A stretch of 64,000 nt of DNA, taken from the NCBI GenBank assembly GCA_033239005.1, contig BSQZ01000034.1, positions 1,595,001 to 1,659,000 on the forward strand. Reading direction: 5' to 3'. The notes below the pieces were generated by a model, which was given only the letters and a program-made list of their open reading frames with translations, did not search any database and was not told the DNA's origin. This document shows positions 1 through 11,510 of the stretch, in pieces. A program made the position numbers and the translations under genes. This DNA comes from Lamellibrachia satsuma (lineage: Eukaryota > Annelida > Polychaeta > Sabellida > Siboglinidae). Each line of letters starts with the position of its first letter. Position 1 is the stretch's first letter.

Positions 1-495
1 CCCATCCTTGTCCATTAGCTGGAAGAGCTCCTGGTCGAAGTCGGCGAGAATGTTGAAGACGTTCAGCGGCATCCAGCTGCACGCGAAGACGACGCCGATG
101 CCGATGAGCAGCATGTTGGTCTTGCGCTTCCGCTGCGCCTCCCGCAGGTTGCGCCGCTTCTGGAACACGGAGTTGACGACGACCGTCGGTCGTTGGTTGA
201 CCATGCGGTACTTGAGCTTGTTGCAGATGCGCGCGTGGGCCACCGACACTATGGCGATCGGGACGAGGTACTGGAAGATCATGGACGCGACCGAGTAAGC
301 GCCCTTTTCGTAGTGCAGCCCCGGGTTCTCGACGCACACCCGGTACAGCATCACCCCCGGGTACGGCTCGACACCGTGCGTCACGTTGAAGATGAGCAGC
401 GGACTGGCCATGAGCAGGGAGATGACCCAGATTGACACGAGCGCCACCGCGGTGCCGTAGTTCTTCATGTTGCCCTTCGTCGGGTAGACGATCAC
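1..495 (-). CDS. NPFR: Neuropeptide F/Y-type receptor, exon for TM4 to TM6 (3' part cut by window edge)
   Basis: Read on the minus strand from 495 to 1, this gives 165 open codons in phase 0, beginning VIVYPTK directly after an AG acceptor (497-496) preceded by a short C/T-rich tract. It continues the exon at 3370-3903. Visible parts are TM4 with its tryptophan and an S-P pair (exon residues about 15-35), an ECL2 cysteine (residue 54) expected to pair with the TM3-top cysteine, TM5 with QYLVP (75-79), a basic third loop (QKRR...RKRK) and TM6 with FACSWMPLNVFN (137-148), the CWxP-type toggle region. The LPLN/FN stretch in TM6 and the CVEN...QYLVP spacing are typical of invertebrate NPF/NPY receptors. 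The family is Gq/Gi-coupled plasma-membrane receptors for C-terminally amidated NPF peptides. TM7 and the tail lie left of the window. Luqin or RYamide receptors are the nearest alternatives. Confidence 0.88.
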   Translation of the reverse strand, partial: MIVYPTKGNMKNYGTAVALVSIWVISLLMASPLLIFNVTHGVEPYPGVMLYRVCVENPGLHYEKGAYSVASMIFQYLVPIAIVSVAHARICNKLKYRMVNQRPTVVVNSVFQKRRNLREAQRKRKTNMLLIGIGVVFACSWMPLNVFNILADFDQELFQLMDKDG

Positions 496-719
496 CTGGC
501 GCAGAGACAAGGATTATAATGGGATCGATGGTACATTGGACTACGCTTACAATATAATCACTTCCGGCCAGAACAGTGGGATTATATTATGCGGCTGATT
601 CATTTAAGCTGTACTTTTGAATAAATCCGGAACTGAGGATGATTCCGTCCAGTGCAGTATATCTGATTCTACTAAACGGTTGCTGATGTTATCCGCGATT
701 CTGTTATGCGGAGTCCACT

Positions 720-1535
720 GTACTCGCCATCGTCATCACCATCGATGTCGTCATCATCATCGTCGTCAGCATCGTCAGTATCGTCATTATTGTCATCATC
801 ACCATCGTCATCATCATCATGATGTTCGTGGTGACGACTCACCACGAACATCAGTATGACCATCGTCACAATAATCGCCGTTGTCATCATCGTCGCTATC
901 ATAATCGCCGTCACCAACATCGTCGTTATCATTATCGCCATCATCAACATTGTCGTTATCATCATCGCCGTCACCAACATCGACGTTATCATTATCGCCG
1001 TCACCAACATCGTCGTTACCATTATGCCATCACCAACATCGTCGTTATCATTGTGCCATCACCAACATCGTCGTTATCATTATCGTCGTCACCAACATCG
1101 TCGTTATCATTATCGCCGTCACCAACATTGTCGTTATCATTATCGCCGTCACCAACATCGTCGTTATCATTATCGCCGTCACCAACATCGTCGTTATCAT
1201 TATCGTCGTCACCAACATCGTCGTTATCATTATCGTCATCACCAACATCGTCGTTATCATTATCGCCGTCACCAACATCGTCGTTATCATTATCGCCGTC
1301 ACCAACATCGTAGTTATAATTATCGCCGTCACCAACATCGTCGTTATCATTATCGCCGTCACCAACATCGTCGTTATCATTATCGCCGTCATCAACATCG
1401 TCGTTATTATTATCGCCGTCACCAACATCGTCGTTATTATTATCGCCGTCATCAACATCGTCGTTATTATTATCGCCGTCATCAACATCGTCGTTATCAT
1501 TATCGCCGTCACCAACGTCGTCGTGAATTACTTAT
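720..1535. repeat. 30-bp ATC-rich minisatellite within the receptor intron
   Basis: From about 850 a 30-bp unit beginning TATCGCCGTCACCAACATCG repeats about 22 times with C/T and A/G variants. The stretch 720-850 is a looser CATCGT trinucleotide version. Because 30 is a multiple of three and the unit lacks stops, several frames on both strands stay open, giving low-complexity HRRYHYR-like or VVIIIAVTNI-like translations. I read these as repeat artefacts, not proteins. Confidence 0.95.
820..853. repeat. Perfect 15-bp inverted repeat (hairpin)
   Basis: TGATGTTCGTGGTGA (820-834) and TCACCACGAACATCA (839-853) are exact reverse complements separated by CGAC. The hairpin lies at the boundary between the loose CAT-trinucleotide block and the regular 30-bp array. 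Confidence 0.9.
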
Positions 1536-2096
1536 TACTTGCAGTAATTACCCTCCGGTGGTAATTCGCCTAAGACCCCCGGTGAAAATATATTCTTCTT
1601 AATCACTATCAGTTATTTTGAGATGTGACGCAATAAATATCAACATGCAATAAACACGTGGCATTTAGTACACAGAATGTGAAAACGCTCGTCCAAAGAC
1701 GCAAACATTTCATGAAAATAAAACACCGACTTGGCGTTGCAACTGATAGGCGAAGCAATTTGATCAGACTTGGTGTTTTTCCTGTTGGAGCACTAGACGG
1801 TCGGCTACAAACAAGCTACATTTATGAGTTCTTTGAGTAATATCAGCAGCAGCAGCGTAATACATACAAAAGGACAGAGCTGAAATAAAAGACAAACGGA
1901 AATACCTACAGAAGATTGCGCGCTGAAATTGCAAATATGTGTGTCTACACCTTTGAAAAAGGAACCGGTAAAATTCGCTGAGAACATTGCTAAGTTTGGG
2001 TGGACCATAACGAAACAGAAGACATCAGAAGGAGTGGACATAAACGGTCAATCACGAACAATGCACTTAAAACTACGTAAAACAACAAGGTAGAGA

Positions 2097-2145
2097 TGAC
2101 AAGTGGACAAGGAAGTCGTTGGCTTGTTGAGACTCCCAAAACTAA
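2097..2145 (-). mobile_element. Relic of CR1-like LINE 3' untranslated end (antisense)
   Basis: The plus-strand text GACAAGTGGACAAGGAAG followed by a degraded TTGGCTTGTTGAGACTCCCAA matches the reverse complement of the 3' UTR that follows ORF2 in the elements at 19760-19845 and 56505-56600. It is therefore a minus-strand 3' end fragment of that family. It abuts a plus-strand ORF2 fragment. Confidence 0.7.
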
Positions 2146-2452
2146 ACTGATTCCAGAACTTAAAACACGCCTGTGGTAACGTGGCTTAACAACACTAGAT
2201 ACAAGAAGTTTAAGACATGTAGTTTATAAGTTGAAGTTTCTAAGATATTAACTGGTTATGAAAATATTGATAGAAGTATTGTTTTCACACTTAAGAAAGA
2301 CAGAAGAATCAGGGACACGATGTAACGTCAGTGAAGGACAGGGTAGATTGGATGAGTAACCAGTCTCACGGACGACGATAGAGGAATGGAACACATTATG
2401 TGATGATTGTGGCAATTCTAGCAGTGTGAATTACCACATATACCAGAAGTAA
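2146..2452 (+). pseudogene. Decayed C-terminal fragment of CR1-like ORF2
   Basis: This segment tracks the last ~110 codons of ORF2 of the elements at 15.6-19.8 and 26.3-31.0 kb. The phrases ATTCCAGAACTTA, GGCTTAACAACACTAGA, TTTCTAAGATATTAACTGG, TATGAAAATATTGATAGAAG, AGGAATGGAACA and AGCAGTGTGAAT all occur in the right order. Many indels and stops show that it is old. It lies in the receptor intron, antisense to that gene. Confidence 0.78.
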
Positions 2453-2847
2453 TAATCTGTGCCGTTTTCAGACCATTGCACCAATATGCTAAATCATCTT
2501 GTCAAATTTGTTTTTCTACAAGTGTTCTAGAAAATGTTTAAATATTGTATCCTCCTACAAGACAATATGTCAGTCCCCTGAATGTTGTACACGACATAGT
2601 TGAAATATCATTGAATTAGTTGGGTTGGTTTTGCCATGATTAAGAAATATATTTCCTATTGACTCACGTCCACCTGTTGAACGTGTTCACACAAATCGTT
2701 GGACCGATTTAAAAAAGATGTACATTTAAAACGCTAACCGATGGAAATAGTTTGAATTACCATTTGGCTTAACTCCACTTTTATAAACTTAGTTGAAATC
2801 TCCAGATGTTTCTACAATTCAATGTTGTAAAGTAGTTTGTTGTTGCG

Positions 2848-2911
2848 TCTGCCCGCCCGCCCGCCCGCCCGCCCGCCCGCCCGCCCGCCCGCCCGCCCGC
2901 CCGCCCGCCCG
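2848..2911. repeat. (GCCC)n tetranucleotide microsatellite
   Basis: About 15 uninterrupted GCCC units in the receptor intron. It is an extremely GC-rich island in AT-rich surroundings. On the minus strand it reads (GGGC)n, with short G3 runs. Confidence 0.95.
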
Positions 2912-3369
2912 GGACCCAGAGGATGATTCTTACATTACAAAAACATTCAACATTCAACATTTCCTGTCCTCGGGAACCTGAGCTCAGAGGAGAAAGGCAA
3001 TTTGGAATAAATTGTCTTGAGTTTTTTCGAAAAGTAGCTATAGTTTCAGATGATTTCTAAATGACGAAGAGTTCATTCCAGACCTAGGCACATCTACAAA
3101 GAAAGCACATTTGCCCACGGTAAGCTTAGTCTTAGGAACAATAAGTTGTTGTGAAATAGATAATCTGAGCTGCCTATGGATATTTGAAACATGCAGGAGA
3201 CTAGCCAAGTAGGGCGATTGTTGTATAGATCGAGGACGATATGTATGAGTGAACAGTTTAAATGTGATTCGATGAGTAGTGTAACATGACGCTAGTGTAA
3301 CTGCTTAAGTAAGCTACTTTATAACATAGTGAATATACAAATGGAAATTTAATTGTGGTCTTTACCCAC

Positions 3370-3903
3370 CTGGAAACGGTCGAGTGCTATCGCAGTGATG
3401 CTGATGGTCGACACGAACACGTTCGTGCCGGAGAACATCGGCACGAACTTGCACATGAAGTCGCCGAGGTGCCACACGGACATGGACACCTTCATGAGGT
3501 TGAAGGGCTGCGTGAAGAGGCACAGCGTCAGATCGGAGATGGCCAGATTGATGATGAAGATGTTGCGCGGAGTGCGCATGTGCGGGTTCTTCGCGACGAC
3601 ATAACACACGAGTCCGTTTCCGGTTGCGCCGAAGGCGATAAGTACCGTGAACGCGACGATGAGCACAATTTGGGTGCTCGCCGTGAAGTTGCTCACCGGA
3701 ACCATGCTCTGATAGTGCTCCTCCAAGAGTCGTTGGATCTCCTCTCGACTCATGAAAGTATCGTTGAACGCGAACGCACTGACGTCATTGAGCGGGAGGT
3801 CGCCGCGCGACCCAGTGGTGGCGTTCATGGTACCGTTAGCATGCAACGCCATCTGGTGGACGTACCCCGCGGTGACGCCCGCCGATCCTTTCCAAGACTG
3901 CAT
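3370..3903 (-). CDS. NPFR: Neuropeptide F/Y-type receptor, first coding exon (N-terminus to TM3)
   Basis: From the first in-frame ATG (3903-3901) this exon encodes 178 residues to a GT donor at 3369. The extracellular N-terminus (~75 residues) has N-glycosylation sequons near residues 23, 27, 47 and 72 and no obvious signal peptide. TM1 (about 76-103) carries GATGNGLV, TM2 (about 113-138) carries NLAISDL with the sodium-site aspartate, C151 at the top of TM3 is the disulfide partner of the ECL2 cysteine, and TM3 ends FVSTISITAIALDRFQ, close to the NPF-receptor consensus but with DRF in place of DRY. The frame is open 13 more codons upstream without an ATG, then meets TGA at 3951-3949. An upstream exon spliced into that stretch is possible, but the ATG is the simplest start. 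Confidence 0.88.
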
Positions 3904-4880
3904 CCTCGACCCGTTGAAGACCGCGACGAAGTCGACGCTCAACCGAAATCACAGTCGGTGTGGACTGCCGGTCGTCAGCGTGTCAGTGACAGTGTCGTCT
4001 GCGAATGACGGCCCGGAGAAAACATCTCGACACGCTCGTCGCCTGCAAGTAAATGACACACATTAACACCGGTAATCTCAGCGCATCATGTTCGCTAGCC
4101 GCAGGTAACCAGCCAGCCACCGTCGCCGACGCTACCGTCACCGCTGCGAACGCCAACTGTGATCTGATTAGCGACCTGTTAGTCGGAATGAAACAGTTGT
4201 TCGGAGTGCCAATTAGCACTGGCCGCATCTGCATTGGTCCATCGCTCGGCCATTCTCAGGCCACGCGACCGTTCAATGCAACCTCTTGCGCGTCCTGCAC
4301 AAGCTATCCGTGTCGCTGCGTCGATTAGTTTCGGTTTCATTTCCGTTGTGTTATAGACGGGACTGAAATCGCAGTGGAAGTCCTGGTTGACTAATTGCGT
4401 TGGTGAAAGCACTATATTTCCTTGAACCAGGATGTACAGTTAATTGAACGATCAACGATTTTGATTGGTTAACTGAAGGACTGTTTTACGATATTGCAGA
4501 CATTACAACGCTGAATTTGTAACACTGGGTAAAATAATATCCAGACAAAATGTGTTACTGTCGTAATCTTTCATCTCTTAAGATTAAGAAACACAGGATT
4601 TGGTGAGGAATTAAAATATGTTAGTCTTACGATATAAACCGCTTTACTGCAATTATAGACAGATAAACTAATCTTCAACTTTGAAGGTAAATTATAACGG
4701 TGATTTAGTGGTCTGGCACATTCCCGTTTTGCACAATGTCCGAAAGTATATATATTGCAGCAATAAAGATTAAAACATGATCGAACAATTAAGAGAATTG
4801 GGGCATTTTAATTATACGAAACCCCAACAGGCGGCGTGTCAGTCAACCAGTGAAAAAACAATCCCTTTGTAAATGGATAT
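3904..4880 (-). other. Region upstream of the receptor start; probable 5' UTR and promoter side, no motif recognised
   Basis: The stretch 3904-4330 is richer in GC than the DNA further right and fits a 5' UTR or proximal promoter for the minus-strand receptor gene, but I see no convincing TATA box or initiator. From 4330 to 4880 the DNA is AT-rich and unremarkable. The open frames here overlap each other on both strands and resemble no family I know. Confidence 0.35.
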
Positions 4881-4888
4881 TTTACATA

Positions 4889-4955
4889 CACACGCACACG
4901 CACACGCACATGCACACCACATCACGCACCACGCACCACGCACACACCATAACAC
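4889..4955. repeat. Imperfect CA/CG-rich microsatellite
   Basis: An ACACGC/ACGCACC-type simple repeat degenerating into CACGCACCACGCACC. It is adjacent to the tail side of a SINE-like element. Confidence 0.8.
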
Positions 4956-4999
4956 TACCTTGCAGTCATAAATACACATCGAAAGAGATTGGTAAAACA

Positions 5000-5230
5000 G
5001 GTATGTTCTTACATAGCGCGGTATCCAGTCCTTGGGACTGTTCAAAACGCTTTACACTTCACGCCCTGGCAGACCTGTTCATTCCAACGCCATTTGGACT
5101 TCTCTAGGAAGCATTCAGACACGCTACAATTACTGCGCGAAGACTTCGAAACAACAACAAGAGAATTCGAACCCGGGTTGTCTCGATTGAGACTCCGCCG
5201 TTCTAACCGCTACGCCACCGCGCTCTGGGG
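5000..5230 (-). mobile_element. tRNA-derived SINE
   Basis: Read on the minus strand, the 5' part (about 5230-5160) looks like a tRNA head. It begins GAGCGCGGTGGCGTAGCGG, where TGGCGTAGCGG is a good A box, and has GGGTTCGAATTC (5174-5163) as B box. The 3' part (about 5052-5004) reads AAGCGTTTTGAACAG...GCGCTATGTAAGAAC, matching the AAGCGC..TTGA...GCGCTATATAA type of SINE tail found in many animals. The body is about 230 bp. It lacks an acceptor-stem pairing, so it is not a functional tRNA gene. Confidence 0.72.
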
Positions 5231-5288
5231 AGAAACAGACGGAGAGACAGGGATAGAGGAGTGGTATGGAGGGAAGGAAACAGACAGG

Positions 5289-6584
<1,296 letters not shown>

Positions 6585-6770
6585 TGGAACAATGTAGCTT
6601 GGACATGAGAAAGTACTGATTCTCACTGACGGTGATAAATGAATGGAACAAACTATCAAATGATTGTGTCAATGCAAGTAGTATGAATATGTTTTAAAAT
6701 AAAATTTACAGATATCTGATAAGGACGGGCTATACATAGATAACAAAATTATTGGACTCTCGAAAAGCCA
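6585..6770 (+). mobile_element. Relic of CR1-like ORF2 C-terminus plus 3' UTR
   Basis: The text matches the end of the CR1-like ORF2: CAATGTAGCTTGGACATGAG, ATAAATGAATGGAACAAACT, AATGATTGTGTCAATGC and AGTAGTATGAATATGTTTT. It is followed by the family 3' UTR phrase TTGGACTCTCGAAAAGCC. In translation INEWNKL..DCVNASSMNMF is readable around stops. It is closer to the 26.3-31.0 kb copy (DCVNASSVNMF) than to the 15.6-19.8 kb copy (DCVTASSVNMF). Confidence 0.82.
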
Positions 6771-9470
6771 GAAAATGTTTGAAACGGCTGTTTGATGTAC
6801 CAATACAGACTCCGGCGAGAAACATTATCAGAGTACTTATCAGACTGGTTTATCAATGTGGTTCACCAAAACACATCTGAGCGATCAAGAGGTTAAGATA
6901 TATGTAATTCGGCTTTACGACGAGAAGCACCATACTGCGAGCCTCTGATGTGTGAGCATATCATACGCAGCAAGTTTTTGTAACACCGTAATAGCAAATA
7001 CCGAACGTGGATAGAAAGCAGACATCCAGTCACTGTATCGCTTCCTCGTGGTTCTTCAGAGGGGCCAATCTGAACACATTAAGCATTGAAACGTTATCCA
7101 TTTAGCCGCATCATCGAATGAAATGTTGAGCTAGAATTACAGCCCAGCGGTCTCTGGATGTAAACTAATCTACCTACTAGTGTTCAACAAACGTTATATC
7201 CTTTATCGGTTCCTTGAAACGCCACTTGCACAACACAGGTATCGTTTACTGGCGCAACATTTAATATGCTTGATACCTCATGCACGCACAATAACGGTAT
7301 GTAGTCCGATTGTTTTCATCGTAAGAACATATCTTATATCAGGCCCTATAAACTAATTTTATTCTAATCTCTTCACAGCCAAAATGTGGCTTACTGAATC
7401 ATACTTTCCTTCCATATCGGAGTCTCCCTTCTCCGACTCTCGTTCGCCTTCGTGATTTCGCTGAGAAGAGAGTCTGGCCGCAGAGGCGTGGTCTCGTTGT
7501 TACCCACTGTCACCACTCCATTTTGTGAAGTGCCAGCAGCCAATTAGCGTCATTATCGAGATTCTACACTAGACAGTTTTTGCCTGATTTAACTTTTTCA
7601 GACTGACAGTTGTGGCAATATAATAAAAGTTTAAAGTTAATTCGAATTGCATCGTATAAACTTATAAAAAAATTCATTCTTATTTTATGAATTAACTAAC
7701 TGCCTGGATAACATCGCAATTAGCTGATTATGTATGCCTCCAGAACCTGGGGTCATAATTTCCATCACAATGAAAAGTACACTTTGCATACAGGTGTTGG
7801 TGTGTACGGCACACGGTGGCGCCACACCACGGAGCCTGGATAATCGAGGCTATCCCTATCACAGTAATCCCGTTTATAATCGCTCGCATGGCGTATTTAA
7901 GACAACAACAAGTGGGCCTGTAAGTGGCGCCGATACGCCTTTTGAGAGGCTGGCGGCTTCGCGCGACGCTGAAACGACACCGCCATTTATTGGCAGCGTT
8001 AGAATGTTGACTTGGCGGCGACGCTCCTGGGCATTTATTAATAATTTAACACCGTCCTTCGTCCTGCTCCAATAGTACGACCACAGCACTGCCTGCATCC
8101 ATTCCGATCTGATGTTTCTCCCACAATCTCAAAAATCCGTATTGTATACAGGAAGTCCGTACGATAAGGTATGCTGATACGCCCTATTAAAATAACTGTA
8201 TTTGCACTGATTTCACGAACTGTGGTATCGATCTCATGTATACCGACTTAGCATCACTATTGTTACATAATGTCGTAACAACCCGTTTGCTTGTTTGGTA
8301 TGTTACGACGTAACGTGGTGACGCGGTGTTGGCATTGTCTGCTAGTGGTATCTTCGCCTCGTCGTGTTATGTGCAGATTGAGGATTGTTGGTACTTTGAA
8401 AAACTCGCATTGTAACGTCATTGAAATTGTACTTACGTAACGGTGTTTAAGCAATTAACATGTAACTCGTAAGATACGCTTTACAATGAGCCAATGAAAT
8501 GTTCCAGTGGTTGAAACGAATTGTGGTCAGCCCAGTATGATATGAGTGGTTTGGGAATAAATGCATAATAAAGATAATGGTGTTATTAATAATTGTAATG
8601 GTCATGATGATAATAATTACATAAAACATGAACAAACTGAAATAAAAAACGTATAGTTGAAACATATCAAATCATAATCGTATATAAACTAATGAGGAAC
8701 CAACAGCTATTCCGTTCGCTGTCTGGGTTTTGAACATTTCGTGTACTTTCGGACCCGAGACATGCCTGATACTTTTGTGTAGACGAAATTACTGTTAAGT
8801 AGTAGCGTCCTTAAAAGAACAAACGCAGAGCCAATCGAGTCAACAACAAACCATCCAAAAAAAGGAAAAGACGATGTCTACAAGAAGAGTACTAACGAAT
8901 CATCGCAAGAGAGCCTAGAAAATGAAGACACACACATGACCTAGAAAGAATGGCTAAATGTATAAATGGTTGGCCCCGGTTGCTCTCTGCCTGGTGTAGC
9001 TGACGGCACTGGGAGGAGGTAGCTAAGTAGCTAAGTAGCATAAATTATTGCGACTGGACATTCCAACAATTTGTTTACGCTGCCACTAGCACACCCCGCT
9101 GGACGGCGGTGTGTGGGTCAAGCTGCGTTTGCGCAGGCATGTCATGACATAACGTGTTGTGATTTGTGTGATGATTGGTTGCAATCGGCAGCGGGATGCG
9201 AATGCGTAAACTGAATTAGCGAAAACGGCCTGGGTTTGAATTATTTCAACCGAAATATATGCAGTATTCGTACGTAATGCTGACACGATACACGAAGCAG
9301 AACTACAGTATAAGTCGGAATGCCTTTCCAAATTTACCGGACTATTTCTTACTTCAAGCAAAACAAAGTATATGCATAGCAACCACTCTTATAATCATAG
9401 TCGCCACGCGTTAGATGGATGACAAATTGAGAACGTAGAGGACTATATATTTTGTTATGAAGGGGTTCAT
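6771..9470. other. Intergenic, no gene or element recognised
   Basis: The largest open frame (7734-8075, 113 residues) has no signal peptide, membrane span or familiar motif, and a competing antisense frame covers much of it. Single host exons could hide here but I cannot support any. Confidence 0.4.
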
Positions 9471-9630
9471 AATTCACGGGTGGCAGTCTCTTGACAAAGT
9501 TTGGAGAGCTCACATCTGCAGACTCACCAAACTGAATATTTTCAGGACGACTACCGAACCGATCCTCATTTATGGTAGCGAACCATAGACTCTGACACAG
9601 ACTCTGGAGAAAGCACGCATTGTCACATAC
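9471..9630 (+). pseudogene. LINE reverse-transcriptase C-terminal relic
   Basis: One frame reads KVWRAHICRLTKLNIFRTT and EPILIYGSEP before a stop, then TLTQTLEKA. This is the post-RT segment of animal LINEs (usual form: trp-arg...TKLxIFxxxVxPILLYGSETW). Stops and lack of the RT core show a dead fragment. Confidence 0.75.
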
Positions 9631-9719
9631 ACAAGCCACACATTTTAATGAAGCTCTGAACAACGGCATAAGTACAATCATTTCAATGGAACAGCATTAT
9701 GACTATACTTGATGCGAAC

Positions 9720-10448
9720 ACACACAGGAATCAGAACAATGGCGACACACCTCGGGCCGGATACCAGGCAGCTGCCGTGTTAAGGCATGCTCTATTCCGT
9801 GTTTCCGCATTGAGAGGCAGCCATAGACAAGAGATGGGATCCGTCTGCCATTATCATCATGAAGAGTCCATATGAAAGTGATGATTCCGCGTGATGAGGC
9901 ATTTTTTCCGAGCGCTTTTGCATAGGATACATTAGTAACGCTAATGTTTTCTGAACAGTCGCTGCCCGCTCGCGACTCACTACGCTCGCTATTCTGCAGA
10001 ACCCACCAACATTTCTAAATCAATCACGGGGCTGGGTTGAAATTGGGGGTATCAGCTTTTTGTCGCGTTTCTGAAAAATTAGGTATTTTAAAGACAACGC
10101 GAAATCACTCTTTTTCCTCCCAAACTGCATTGGCTATACTCTAAAAAAATACTGCTATTCAAATAATTGTTGAATCTTCCCTGTCACCCCGTAAAAGGGC
10201 TTATTTGTGCACACAAAATGTACCAGTTTGTACCGACATCTAGCGACTGCGGACGGTGTCCGTGACGTCACGACAGGAAAGCCTATTTAGAAAATGTTGA
10301 TAGTGAAATGGGGGGGGGGTTATACAGACCCCCGAGCCCTCACAGGTCCACAACTCTACAGGCTGTGAGTCTGTGTCTGTGCGTGTCGAGGTTGAACATG
10401 CTCCGACGGTGCAGAGCCAGAAGCCAGAAGCCCTCTCACGGGTCGCGG
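9720..10448. other. Intergenic, nothing recognised
   Basis: Mixed-composition DNA with a G run at 10310-10319 and no motif or family resemblance that I can name. Confidence 0.4.
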
Positions 10449-11505
10449 GCTTACTGTATTCAGCGCGCTGGCCATTTGTATGCTGCACAATACAGATCAG
10501 TGGTATATGTTGTGCAGTGGCGTCTTTTCGGAAAACATATTTCCCAAACTAATGAATCACTTCATCCTTGCTTGCCCCAACAAGGCCTGGGGCAGATACA
10601 TCGTGTATATGTATGTTTTGTATCTAGATACATTTTTCGAAGTATCTGTATCTGTATCTAGATACTTTTGTTCAAAATTAAAAGTATATGTATCTGTATC
10701 TAGATACAGTGGCGATGCGTCTGAATTTTCAGATACTTTTCAGATACAATGTATATCTCAGATTTTGCTGGAAATATTCTTTTGGTGAATTGCAATTAGA
10801 TAGGAAGCCAGTAATTACTCACAGTCTGGAGTAGTTCAAGAGTGTTGATGAAGGAATATTGCTTCATTGGTGATTATATAATTAGTAATTATATTTGTTA
10901 TATAACTAGTAATTATATTTGTTTCATGTTTTTAAAGGCAATTCGCGAAGTCATTTGGATCACTTAAAGTCATTCATATGGAAATCTTGAGCAGATCATG
11001 AAGTGACACATGTCAAACATCAAATAACATCATAGCAATTGAGTTTACTTTGATGCTTTGATGCTTCCCTGACAGTGTTCAAAGCGGTATCGAAATGTAT
11101 CTGTATCCAGATACATTTGAATGTATCTGTATCTGTATCTAGGTACATTTGAATGTATCTGTATCTCTATCTAGATACATTTGAATTTATATGTATCTGT
11201 ATCTAGATACATTTAAATTTATATGTATCTGTATCTAGATACATTTGAATGTATCTGTATCTGTATCTAGATACATTTGAATGTATCTGTATCTGTATCT
11301 ACATACATTTGAATGTATCTGCATCTGTATCTAGATACATTTGAATGTATCGGTATGTAGATACATTTAAATTCAGATACCTGTATATGTGACATTTCCA
11401 ATGGTCTGTATCTTATATTGGTGACGTATCCGCCTCTGGCCCCAACTACCACCGCACCTACTGTATTCAGCCCGCCAGCGCGCCAGGGCGCTGAATACAG
11501 TAAGC
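10449..11505. repeat. Pair of 25-bp inverted repeats flanking a hAT insertion, with a local hairpin at the right end
   Basis: GCTTACTGTATTCAGCGCGC (start of the left arm, 10449-10473) recurs in reverse complement at 11481-11505 with 23 of 25 positions matching. At the right end a further direct copy, TACTGTATTCAGC (11459-11471), pairs perfectly with GCTGAATACAGTA (11490-11502). If the hAT-like insertion (10582-11438) is removed, the arms lie about 190 bp apart, which suggests an older small foldback element. Confidence 0.75.
10582..11438. mobile_element. Non-autonomous hAT-like DNA transposon with TATCTAGATA subterminal repeats
   Basis: A perfect 8-bp direct repeat, GCCCCAAC, flanks the element (10574-10581 and 11439-11446), the hAT target-duplication length. 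The right terminus in reverse complement reads CAGAGGCGGATACGTC, and the left end contains CTGGGGCAGATACATC (10587-10602), 12 of 16 matching, in the hAT style CAGNGGCGGAT. Inside each end are arrays of TGTATCTGTATCTAGATACA palindromic units (10608-10750 and 11090-11400) around an AT-rich core. No transposase frame is present. The left terminal repeat starts 5 bp inside the duplication, so a small insertion at that end is likely. Confidence 0.72.
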
Positions 11506-11510
11506 CATTT

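Larger units (their letters stand above)
496..3369 (-). other. Phase-0 intron of the NPF/NPY-type receptor gene
   Basis: The intron is 2,874 bp. Its donor on the minus strand reads CAG|GTGGGTAAAG (3370|3369) and its acceptor reads GCGCCAG|GTG (496|495). It falls two codons after the DR of the TM3 DRF motif (DRFQ|VIVYP), so both exons stay in frame. It contains a 30-bp minisatellite (about 850-1535), a hairpin (820-853), CR1-like relics (2097-2452) and a (GCCC)n tract (2848-2911). Between 1536 and 2096 and between 2912 and 3369 I see nothing recognisable. Confidence 0.85.

Noticed and set aside
856..1602. 248-codon HRRYHYR frame as a histidine/arginine-rich protein
   Set aside because: Product of a 30-bp intronic minisatellite in antisense to the receptor gene.
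3355..4008. 217-codon plus-strand frame opposite the receptor exon
   Set aside because: Shadow of the GC-rich minus-strand exon; the minus strand has clear GPCR motifs.
5160..5230. Functional tRNA gene
   Set aside because: A and B boxes are good, but the ends do not pair as an acceptor stem and a SINE-type body and tail follow.
7734..8075. 113-residue open frame as a gene
   Set aside because: No domain, no signal peptide and a competing antisense frame; nothing raises it above chance.
10514..11438. Alternative left end CAGTGGCGTC for the first hAT-like element
   Set aside because: It looks like a hAT terminus but its flank does not match the right flank, whereas GCCCCAAC at 10574 matches exactly.
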